Assembly (NCBI GenBank): GCA_049644265.1
Contig: JBARRO010000102.1
Span: 1 to 34,186 of the forward strand
Length of the DNA stretch: 34,186 bases
Origin: JBARRO01 sp049644265
GTDB lineage: Bacteria > Bacteroidota > Ignavibacteria > UBA10030
Direction of reading: 5' to 3'
Part shown: piece after piece, positions 24,577 through 30,941 of the stretch
Numbering within the stretch: position 1 is the first letter of the stretch
Layout: every line of letters begins with the position of its first letter
The notes under the pieces: generated by a model
Databases searched by the model: none
Seen by the model: the letters and a program-made list of their open reading frames with translations, nothing else
Told to the model about the DNA's origin: nothing
Made by a program: the position numbers and the translations under genes

Positions 24577-25794
24577 TCAGGTTGACTGAGAGCCTTTCTC
24601 AGCGGTAGTGAGCGTGAACACTGATATTTCTGACCTCGCTCCAAGTCGAACCGGCGGCCCCCAGTATCCCGTCCCTTTGCTCACATACACCCAGGACCCG
24701 TTGTGGTTATGCAATCCCTTGATATAGGGCTGACCGAGAGCGGCCACAAGATTCCACGGAAAAAATTGTCCTCCGTGCGTATGTCCGTTTAGGATCAGGT
24801 CGAAGCCGAGCGACTCGGCCGCATAGAGGCTGCGTGGCTGATGCGCCATGAGGATCTTCACAGTACCTTGGGGCGCGCCGTCCATCGCTTTCTTCGGGTC
24901 GGATTTATGTTCAGGAATGAAGCTTCCGGCTGAATAATCCGTCACGCCCGCAAGAACAAAGGAAGACCCATTTTTCGTGATTAGTTCGTGTTCGTTCATG
25001 AGCACCTTGTATCCCATACGGCCGGTTTCTTCCACCCATTGCCCGGCACCGGAATAGTATTCGTGATTGCCCGTCACAAAGAACTTTCCGAAGGGCGCCC
25101 GGAGTTCACCTAGTGGGGCGACGTCCTCGCGGAGGTGCGCAACAGACCCGTCCGCGAGGTCGCCTGTGAAGGCGATGAGATCGGGGTTGAGACCAGCAAC
25201 TTCTCTTGCAATGACTTCGACCCAGTCGCGTTTCACCGTGAGGCCGGCGTGAATATCTGTAAATTGCACAATCCGAAATCCCTCGAACGCAGGAGGAAGA
25301 TTCTTTATGGGGATATGCAAATTCACGATGCCGGGTTTCCGCCGCGCCTCATAGACTCCGTACGCAGTTGCCACACTCGCTGCACCGATAACACCCAGAT
25401 TTGAGAGTTGAACCAAAAACTGCCGGCGCGAGGGATCTGTTGCAGGTGCCCTGGCTCGCTGGAACAGCGAAGCAACCCAGGTTACTCCGGTCCAGCTCAG
25501 CAGAACAAGGTCACGAATGACGAGTGCCGTGAAGACAAGCGAGATAAACCCGAGGATCGTATAGGTGATCCACGCCCAGCCGTTCCAGAAACCCTCAATG
25601 TATCGGAACAGCCACATCGTGACGAACGGAATGAGCCACATTGCAACAAGACCTCCCCAGGCAACCGTTCTCCACCGGTCGGGCAAATACGATGTTGAAA
25701 TCAACCGTCTGCCGATGTACCACAACGCAGCCGCCTGAACCGTCACCGCGATGGAAATCCAGAGAGCATACGACCAGAACATACGGGCTTTCAC
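24577..25794 (-). CDS. Membrane metallophosphoesterase (YkuE/YaeI-like)
   Basis: A 405-residue protein with four N-terminal membrane helices (about 5-110), then a calcineurin-like phosphoesterase domain (about 160-395). Metal-binding motifs are TDIHAG, FTGDLADG, TGNHEYY, MAHQP and LNGHTHGGQFFP, all intact. Relatives cut phosphodiesters or pyrophosphates of lipids such as UDP-diacylglucosamine-type molecules; the substrate here is unknown. Residues 122-127 read SRRQFL and are followed by a hydrophobic stretch (LGVIGAASVATAYGVY), resembling a twin-arginine signal placed inside the protein. The start is GTG at 25794 or ATG at 25782. It is 39 bp after the small membrane protein gene. Confidence 0.88.
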   Translation of the reverse strand: MKARMFWSYALWISIAVTVQAAALWYIGRRLISTSYLPDRWRTVAWGGLVAMWLIPFVTMWLFRYIEGFWNGWAWITYTILGFISLVFTALVIRDLVLLSWTGVTWVASLFQRARAPATDPSRRQFLVQLSNLGVIGAASVATAYGVYEARRKPGIVNLHIPIKNLPPAFEGFRIVQFTDIHAGLTVKRDWVEVIAREVAGLNPDLIAFTGDLADGSVAHLREDVAPLGELRAPFGKFFVTGNHEYYSGAGQWVEETGRMGYKVLMNEHELITKNGSSFVLAGVTDYSAGSFIPEHKSDPKKAMDGAPQGTVKILMAHQPRSLYAAESLGFDLILNGHTHGGQFFPWNLVAALGQPYIKGLHNHNGSWVYVSKGTGYWGPPVRLGARSEISVFTLTTAEKGSQST

Positions 25795-25833
25795 TTTGAA
25801 CGGATCATTCCTGGAGAATTATCTTGCGAATTA

Positions 25834-26205
25834 TCAGGCTTTTTCGGCCGATGGCGACTTCTGTTCCTTCTCGGAATCGTACGGATAGTACCCACACCGC
25901 CGTTTCCATTCCTCTTTGAACTTATCGCGTTCTTCGGGCGTCATCGCCGCCAGTTTTTCTTCAAAGCGGTGCTTCCACCGGTCGTGTTTCCATCCATTAC
26001 GGTACCGCCACGGCATCCACCCGCGCAACAGAATGTGGCTCAGCGCCAGCAACCCCACGCTCTGCCAAAATGTAAGGACGGGGCCGTGGAAAAGCTCGGG
26101 AACGAGCCAGTTCCACAATGACATCACCACGAAACCCAAAACGGTAAACCCAACAACGGCAAACGCAATGAACTTTCCAGCTTTCAACAACCACCATGCT
26201 TTCAT
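25834..26205 (-). CDS. Small two-helix membrane protein linked to ECF sigma factor
   Basis: A 123-residue protein with two membrane helices (about 8-35 and 43-62) and a basic, charged C-terminal tail. The tail carries FEEKLAAMTPEERDKFKEEW followed by KRRCG. The ATG at 26205 has a strong ribosome site, AGGAGGT, that overlaps the TAG stop of the sigma factor gene. I recall similar small proteins encoded next to ECF sigma genes in other phyla, but know no experimental function. Position and topology suggest an anti-sigma or sensor role, which is inference. No zinc-binding ZAS motif (HxxxCxxC) is present, so it is not a classical anti-sigma factor. Confidence 0.8.
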   Translation of the reverse strand: MKAWWLLKAGKFIAFAVVGFTVLGFVVMSLWNWLVPELFHGPVLTFWQSVGLLALSHILLRGWMPWRYRNGWKHDRWKHRFEEKLAAMTPEERDKFKEEWKRRCGYYPYDSEKEQKSPSAEKA

Positions 26206-26217
26206 GGTTTCAACCTC

Positions 26218-26808
26218 CTATAAAGTTCTGATTTCGTCATACAATTCCTGTAGTCGTTCACGGAGGAAAAGAACCGCGTATCGTTTTCGCGAGAGGAGCG
26301 TGTTGATTCCTTCACCCGTTATTTCACTGATTTCCTTGAAACTTTTTCCCTGGAGTTCATGCATCACAAACACGTCGCGCTGTTCTTCGGGAAGTTCGTC
26401 CAGCGCATCGGCAAGCTCGGTCCAAACAAGCGAACGCGCGTACACCTGGTCCGGGTTATCGTTCGGGTCGAAGAGAATGTCCTGTAAACTCATCGCCCTC
26501 CCTGGATTAGCAGCCTGTGCTGGGAGTGCATCCGGACGTTTCTTGCGATACCAGTCGATGATCTTGTTGCGCGCGACCGTGAAAAGCCACGAGGTCAGTT
26601 TCTCGATCGGCTCAGTCACAGAGTAACTTGTCGCAAGCTGAAAGAAGACATCCTGGAGGATATCTTCCGCATCCTCTTCAGTGCGCACACGTCGTCGGAT
26701 GAATTCCGCAAGACGTGACCGCTCTTCGCGGAATGTCCGTTCAATCGTGGCATCCCGATCTTTGTATGGCAGCGCTGCTTCCACGTTATCTTGTTCTGGG
26801 TCCGGCAT
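26218..26808 (-). CDS. ECF-type RNA polymerase sigma factor
   Basis: A 196-residue sigma-70 family protein with only regions 2 and 4. Region 2 (about 25-95) has EEDAEDILQDVFFQLATSYS and LTSWLFTVARNKIIDWYRKK; the linker is about 95-130. Region 4 (about 132-185) has LPEEQRDVFVMHELQGKSFK, EISEITGEGINTLLSRKRYA and a helix-turn-helix. It directs RNA polymerase to a stress-type regulon. The ATG is at 26808 and the gene heads a co-directional set (small membrane protein, phosphoesterase, HtrA-like protease), typical for an envelope-stress operon that may control itself. Between it and the DUF72 gene lie 223 bp with a nonamer inverted repeat. Confidence 0.92.
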   Translation of the reverse strand: MPDPEQDNVEAALPYKDRDATIERTFREERSRLAEFIRRRVRTEEDAEDILQDVFFQLATSYSVTEPIEKLTSWLFTVARNKIIDWYRKKRPDALPAQAANPGRAMSLQDILFDPNDNPDQVYARSLVWTELADALDELPEEQRDVFVMHELQGKSFKEISEITGEGINTLLSRKRYAVLFLRERLQELYDEIRTL

Positions 26809-26925
26809 TGTAGACGAATGACGCTGGAGGAAATTGTATTGTTCTGCCTTCGTGGATGCAGGGATCCATGAATGTGCTGGAAATAATGAAGCTACTACTT
26901 GTGAGAGCCCTTCTTAAAATTATTT

Positions 26926-27008
26926 GCCCCAAAAAGACACGAATGCGCAAAAGGAATTTTCTAAACCAATACGACAGAGTTTTTGTGACTTTTGTGCTTT
27001 TTGTGGCC
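26926..27008. repeat. Nonamer-phased inverted repeat (TTTGTG core)
   Basis: TTTGTG recurs at 26982, 26991 and 27000, exactly nine bases apart, ending in TTTTTGTGGCC. On the left, GCCCCAAAAAG, ACACGAAT and GCGCAAAAGG (26926-26954) are roughly complementary, so the whole can fold into an imperfect hairpin. It has the same architecture as the core of the MITE-like element at 19745. The 11-mer CCTTCGTGGAT of that element also recurs exactly at 26847-26857, between this repeat and the sigma factor gene. Confidence 0.65.
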
Positions 27009-27031
27009 AAACAATATTTTTGAGATGGCTT

Positions 27032-27940
27032 TTAGCCAAACAGGGTCCCGGACGCCTTGGGGACTGTTACCATGGGTGAGAGTTCGGGAAATTCCTGTAT
27101 GAGATTGCCGGGGGCGTTGAATTTGCGTCCGGGCTCCAGCAAGTGTCGTATTTGAAATCCGTTCACGACTGAGTTGGCCTGTGGGTCGTTATGAAAAACG
27201 ACAAACGTTTTGACACCTTTTGACCTCATTTCTGAGATCCATGTGAACAGCTGTTGCAGTTCCTCGTCCGAATAGCGGTAGTGGTACCGGGCGCCATCGG
27301 TCTTCTCCGAATTCGGTCCGGAATCCCACGATTGAGCGTTGCGTCCCATGAGCCGCAGATAGGTGACTTCGCCCCACGCAACGCTCGTCAACGGCATGTG
27401 GTTCTTGATGGCAGGGAGATCCACATTCACAAGGTGAAGATGGTTCTCATGGAACAAATCGATCATTTCCGGGGTGTTCCAGGAATTGTGACGGACTTCG
27501 ACGAACAGCGGAAACGCCCCGAATGCCTTGCTGAGCTTGACGAGATGGTCTCTGCGATCGCGGTCGAACGAAAATCCGTACGGAAACTGCATGACGAGCC
27601 CGCCGAGCCTCTCCTCTGCCGCAAGCGGCTCCAAAAGGCGACGGACCAATACAACATCCTCCTGCCGGGCGTCGAGAGAATGCGTAAAACCTTTGAAGAG
27701 TTTCACCGTAAAGAGGAACGCCTTGTTCCCCGATACATCATTCAGCCATTGGTAGGAATTCTTTTGATTCAAGGCGGTATTGTAGAACGTCGCATTCACT
27801 TCCACGGCATCAAAGAACTGACTGTAGAATTCAAGTTTCCGGAATCCTTTGGGAGGATTGGAGGGATAGAACGGACCGTTGAAGGGCTCCAGCTGCCATC
27901 CACCCATGCCGACATAGACAGGTTGAGAAGAGGAGGTCAT
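27032..27940 (-). CDS. DUF72 domain protein (YecE-like)
   Basis: A 302-residue soluble protein of the DUF72 family, a TIM-barrel-like fold with no settled biochemical role. It opens with VYVGMGGWQLEPFNGPFYP, the family's GxxGW...FYP start. It continues with EFYSQFFDAVEVNATFYN, FTVKLFKGFTH, LVMQFPYGF, FVEVRHNSW and VTYLRLMGR, all recognisable family blocks. The ATG at 27940 directly touches a heptad-phased tract that would form nearly its whole leader. It diverges from the DUF4153 gene and lies upstream of the ECF sigma factor gene on the same strand, 223 bp away, so they are probably separate units. Confidence 0.9.
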   Translation of the reverse strand: MTSSSQPVYVGMGGWQLEPFNGPFYPSNPPKGFRKLEFYSQFFDAVEVNATFYNTALNQKNSYQWLNDVSGNKAFLFTVKLFKGFTHSLDARQEDVVLVRRLLEPLAAEERLGGLVMQFPYGFSFDRDRRDHLVKLSKAFGAFPLFVEVRHNSWNTPEMIDLFHENHLHLVNVDLPAIKNHMPLTSVAWGEVTYLRLMGRNAQSWDSGPNSEKTDGARYHYRYSDEELQQLFTWISEMRSKGVKTFVVFHNDPQANSVVNGFQIRHLLEPGRKFNAPGNLIQEFPELSPMVTVPKASGTLFG

Positions 27941-28023
27941 GGGAAGTCAGGAGTTTAGAGTTCAACAGTTTAAAGTTTAGAGTTCAGGGTTCAAAGTTTG
28001 TGGTTCAGAGCCTGGACTCAGGA
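27941..28023. repeat. Heptad-phased tract, AGTT/AGTC core, leader of DUF72 gene
   Basis: GT(T/C) recurs at 27946, 27953, 27960, 27968, 27975, 27982, 27989, 27996 and 28003: seven-base steps with one eight-base step. Degraded units continue at 28010 and 28017. In the DUF72 direction these are AACT units ending at the start codon. The 446 bp from 27941 to 28386 hold no intact gene: this tract, a promoter-like site (28031-28060), a 14-bp duplication (28072) and a gene remnant (28198). Confidence 0.75.
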
Positions 28024-28030
28024 ACGAGAT

Positions 28031-28060
28031 GAAATTAGATCAGCGTGTGAAGAAATGCAA
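28031..28060 (-). promoter_or_regulatory. Putative promoter of the DUF72 gene
   Basis: On the minus strand TTGCAT (28055-28060) and TAATTTC (28031-28037) are exactly 17 bp apart, near the TTG-N20-TAnnTT(T)G pattern of other promoters here. Transcription from it would begin near 28024, so that the leader RNA would be almost exactly the heptad tract. Confidence 0.35.
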
Positions 28061-28071
28061 GGAGGAGCGGC

Positions 28072-28098
28072 CAGAATTCAGGAGGCAGAATTCAGGAG
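28072..28098. repeat. Tandem 14-bp duplication (two heptads)
   Basis: CAGAATTCAGGAG occurs at 28072-28084 and again at 28086-28098, a 14-base period that is twice seven. It resembles the TCAG-core heptads at ettA (17085-17140). Confidence 0.7.
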
Positions 28099-28197
28099 AT
28101 TATTTGAATAGGCCTTTGAGTTTGATCCGCAAGGGCAGAGGTGAAAGCCAGAAGGCCGGTTTATCGGTCTTTATTCGAATGGCGTCACCGTTTATTG

Positions 28198-28284
28198 TTC
28201 TCTCCCCGGACGGACTCGTACGCAACCGTTGTCGTTTTCGAAGATTTGTACGGCAACAAATGGGACCTTTTGCAGCCTGCCCGC
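28198..28284 (+). pseudogene. Possible remnant of a VOC/glyoxalase gene 3' end
   Basis: This stretch translates to about 29 residues including TVVVFEDLYGNKWDLLQP, which resembles the C-terminal strand of VOC (glyoxalase/bleomycin resistance) proteins (pattern ATVxVFxDxYGNxWDLxQ). Upstream sequence does not continue as a VOC domain in any frame, and no stop follows before the DUF4153 start at 28387. So it looks like a fragment left after deletion, or a chance match. The intact VOC gene at 33540 has a different ending. Confidence 0.35.
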
Positions 28285-28386
28285 GATGCTGCGCACGAGG
28301 ACGTGAGGAGCGTCAGCAAGCCTTCTGACGTTGTATATCCTTCAGGCCTTTTGTACCTTGTGGACAATATCCATCAAGAGGGCACG

Positions 28387-30222
28387 ATGAAACTTCCTTC
28401 CATCCAACATCTTCTCGACCAATCCACAAAGACTTTTCTCCGATTCCCGTTCCCCCTCACGAGCGCTGCGGTCGGCACAATGGCGTGGCTGATCCTTATC
28501 GAACGGGATGACCACGGCGCGCTGGGATTTCTGGAGAGCCTGACGTTTGTCGGAATGCTTGGTATATCGCTCTTTACGGGGATCAAGCTGGTCTGTGAGA
28601 AGTTCAAAACGACGGAGGGTACACTCCTCTTTGTGAATGTCGGCGGGGTTGCTTTGCTTGGAGCATATTACTTCTCCCTCCCCGGGAAAATTCTCGACGC
28701 CAATATAGCACCCCTCATTCGTTATACCCTCTTTGCGGCAGGCCTGCATTTCTTTGTCGCCGTCGGCCCGTTCCTAAAACGCGGAGAAGTTAACGGTTTC
28801 TGGCATCTCAACAAGTCACTGTTCCTCAGATTCCTCACTGCATCTTTGTACTCCGCCGCCCTGTTCTTCGGACTTATGGCCGCCATCATCGCGGTTGACA
28901 AATTGTTCGATGCGCACATCGACAACAAGATCTACCTCGAGCTTTGGGTATTCCTCGTCGGAATGTTCAACACATGGTTCTTTCTGGCCGGCCTGCCGGA
29001 AGACCTCGACAAGCTTGAATCCGAAACGGAATATCCCAAAGGGCTGAAAATCTTCACGCAGTACGTTCTCATCCCTCTCGTCTTTATCTATCTTGTCATC
29101 CTGTACGCCTACGAGGTCAAGATCATTGCAGAAATGGAGTGGCCCAAGGGTTGGGTTGGGTATCTCGTGCTCGGATTTTCCATCCTCGGGATTCTCTCGC
29201 TCCTCCTGGTCCATCCCATCAAAGAACGGGTCGAAAATGCGTGGATTCGTGTGATCTCGAAGTATTACTATGCGATCCTTATTCCTCTTGTCGGATTGCT
29301 GTTGCCTGCAATTTGGCGAAGGATCTCGGAGTACGGCCTGACCGAGCGTCGCTATTTTGTCGTTGTTCTCAGTTTGTGGCTCGCGGCAATGATCGTTTAC
29401 TTTCTCCTGAGCAGGACAAAAAGCATCAAAGTCATCCCGGCAACCTTGTGCGGGATTGCTTTCCTTGTTTCGTTCGGACCGTGGGGAGCGATGAGCATGT
29501 CCGAACGGAACCAGGTCGGACGGCTGACTGAGGTACTCACACGCAACGGAATCCTGAAAGACGGAAAAATCCACAAGGCAACTGAAAAAATTGTCGCGGA
29601 GGATTGCCGAAAGATCAGCTCGATCATCCGGTACCTGGCCGAGGTGCATGGTTGGAAAGCCATCCAGCCCTGGTTTGACTTCAATCTCGACACTGTCGGG
29701 GTCGGCCGCGAGCGTTCCAATCGGTATAGCGTCCGCTACAACCAGCCGCGTGAGATTGTGGCCTTCATAGGAGTGACATACCTCGAGGATTGGCAGGAAT
29801 CGGCAACGAAAAGCATTTCATTTCAATCCAGCAGCACTGAAACCATCAACATCCGTGGCTACAGTCATTTGGTCCAGAATGTCAGCATCACCCAGTGGGA
29901 TTCCGTCAAAACAATCAGCGCGGAAGGGTTCGAATGGGTGGTTGGGTACAATGCCTTCACCTCGACAATGACTCTTTCGCCCAAATCGCGCAGCGGGCCT
30001 GCTTTCCGCTTCGATCTGAAACCGATGATCTCCGGGCTTGAAGAGCAATACGGGCTAACTGCGTACTCGACGAATATTCCCTCTGAGAAGATGAGCCTTG
30101 AACAAGATGCTTCTTCTGCGCGCGTGCGGATTCGATTCCGCACAATCAACGGTCAGAAAATTGGGGACCGATACCAGGCGAATTATCTTCAGGCGGATGT
30201 TCTGATCGGCCCGGGGAAATAA
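28387..30222 (+). CDS. DUF4153 integral membrane protein
   Basis: A 611-residue protein of the DUF4153 family, common in Bacteroidota and of unknown function. About eleven to twelve membrane helices fill residues 20-400. Recognisable blocks include LFFGLMAAIIAVDKLFD, FLVGMFNTWFFLAGLPEDL, LIPLVFIYLVILYAYEVKII and WPKGWVGYLVLGFSILGI. The last 190 residues are soluble, likely periplasmic, with DFNLDTVGVGRER and repeated beta-strand patterns. The ATG at 28387 (MKLPSIQHLLDQ) has AAGAGGG a few bases upstream; the open frame before it includes a VOC-like remnant and is not counted. A clear terminator follows at 30251. Confidence 0.85.
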   Translation: MKLPSIQHLLDQSTKTFLRFPFPLTSAAVGTMAWLILIERDDHGALGFLESLTFVGMLGISLFTGIKLVCEKFKTTEGTLLFVNVGGVALLGAYYFSLPGKILDANIAPLIRYTLFAAGLHFFVAVGPFLKRGEVNGFWHLNKSLFLRFLTASLYSAALFFGLMAAIIAVDKLFDAHIDNKIYLELWVFLVGMFNTWFFLAGLPEDLDKLESETEYPKGLKIFTQYVLIPLVFIYLVILYAYEVKIIAEMEWPKGWVGYLVLGFSILGILSLLLVHPIKERVENAWIRVISKYYYAILIPLVGLLLPAIWRRISEYGLTERRYFVVVLSLWLAAMIVYFLLSRTKSIKVIPATLCGIAFLVSFGPWGAMSMSERNQVGRLTEVLTRNGILKDGKIHKATEKIVAEDCRKISSIIRYLAEVHGWKAIQPWFDFNLDTVGVGRERSNRYSVRYNQPREIVAFIGVTYLEDWQESATKSISFQSSSTETINIRGYSHLVQNVSITQWDSVKTISAEGFEWVVGYNAFTSTMTLSPKSRSGPAFRFDLKPMISGLEEQYGLTAYSTNIPSEKMSLEQDASSARVRIRFRTINGQKIGDRYQANYLQADVLIGPGK

Positions 30223-30250
30223 GAACCAACAGGATTCTTTGTCACAATTG

Positions 30251-30280
30251 AAAGCTCGGGAGAAATCCCGAGCTTTTTCT
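30251..30280 (+). terminator. Rho-independent terminator after the DUF4153 gene
   Basis: AAAGCTCGGG (30251-30260), a 6-nt loop and CCCGAGCTTT (30267-30276) form a perfect 10-bp stem running into TTTTTCT. It lies 28 bp after the stop codon. Confidence 0.9.
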
Positions 30281-30303
30281 GTTCCTTGTGAGACTTCAGG
30301 TAC

Positions 30304-30342
30304 GATGAACACTTTTGAATCACATCTTTGCCAATGTTCATC
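30304..30342. other. Inverted repeat in the 271-bp gap before the lipoprotein gene
   Basis: GATGAACA (30304-30311) and TGTTCATC (30335-30342) form an 8-bp inverted repeat with a 23-bp spacer. It could be an operator or a decayed hairpin. Besides this, the terminator and the promoter-like site at 30383, I see nothing in 30223-30493. Confidence 0.35.
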
Positions 30343-30382
30343 ATTGAGCTAACGCCTGCGTGATCGGTAACACGCCTTCAGG

Positions 30383-30412
30383 TTGCTTCCCTTTCAAAAA
30401 TCAGTTACTTAG
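30383..30412 (+). promoter_or_regulatory. Putative promoter of the inhibitor-protease pair
   Basis: TTGCTT (30383-30388) and TACTTAG (30406-30412) are 17 bp apart, the spacing seen at the other promoters in the window, though each box is imperfect. It would give a leader of about 75 nt before the lipoprotein ATG. Confidence 0.35.
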
Positions 30413-30493
30413 CAATCATTCCTGGCTGACCACGATGCGGATGTGGGTTCCAGCCACACATCACCCTCCATCACTCAGGCTTGGCCCAGTCCC

Positions 30494-30925
30494 ATGAAAG
30501 CACTCACCGCGTTTCTCGCGTTGTTTCTTTTTTCCTCGTGCAGTGCTCCCAAGCAATCCATCGGGGAACAGCCGTTCAAAGTTGAGCTGTTCTCGTCCGG
30601 AGGATTCGCCGGCACAGCGAGCGGCGTCACCGTTACATCGAATGGATGGGCGATGTTCTGGCAGGGTCGGTCGGCTGCATTGCAGACAGTCGTCGACAGC
30701 GTGAAGCTGAGCGAGGAAACCAGGGGGAGGATCTTCTCTCTATTGGGACGCGAAGAAAATTTCAGTGTGAACTCACAAACGACCGGAAACATGACCACGA
30801 CGCTGATGCTGCAATTGGGGCAGAAATCCAACCGCGTGTCTTTCGCAGGCCAGGAAGTCCCGACGTCGTTCCCGGATGCAACGAAAGAGCTTATCCTCGA
30901 GCTGCGAACTCTTCACGCAAAATAA
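30494..30925 (+). CDS. Lipoprotein with emfourin-like domain (putative M4 protease inhibitor)
   Basis: A 143-residue protein starting at the ATG at 30494, with a lipoprotein signal (MKALTAFLALFLFSSC, lipidated Cys16). The mature part has FKVELFSSGGFAGTASGVTV (SGGFAG at 35-40), then a helix LSEETRGRIFSLLGREENF, a strand TTTLMLQL and a C-terminal helix DATKELILELRTL. This order and the GGFAG motif fit the emfourin family, whose founding member inhibits the M4 protease protealysin and is encoded beside it. Here the next gene, 16 bp downstream, is an M4 protease. A membrane-anchored inhibitor guarding the envelope before secretion is my inference. The family match is from memory of the motif, not a search. 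Confidence 0.65.
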   Translation: MKALTAFLALFLFSSCSAPKQSIGEQPFKVELFSSGGFAGTASGVTVTSNGWAMFWQGRSAALQTVVDSVKLSEETRGRIFSLLGREENFSVNSQTTGNMTTTLMLQLGQKSNRVSFAGQEVPTSFPDATKELILELRTLHAK

Positions 30926-30941
30926 CCCAGAGAGGCGAACC

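Noticed and set aside
24555..24602. Words like those of a thiamine (TPP) riboswitch on the minus strand (GCTGAGA, AACCTGAT) before the HtrA-like gene
   Set aside because: The GCTGAGA part lies in the coding end of the phosphoesterase gene, the GGGG-type 5' stem and the CCnGCG-AGGGA 3' part are missing, and the downstream gene has no link to thiamine.
13067..28098. Heptad tracts as a CRISPR array
   Set aside because: Units are only seven bases and degenerate, there are no unique spacers between identical long repeats, and no cas genes are near.
28029..28386. Small open frames in the DUF72-DUF4153 gap as real genes
   Set aside because: They cross the promoter-like site and repeats, have low-complexity or unrecognisable translations and lack ribosome sites; only a possible VOC remnant is kept.
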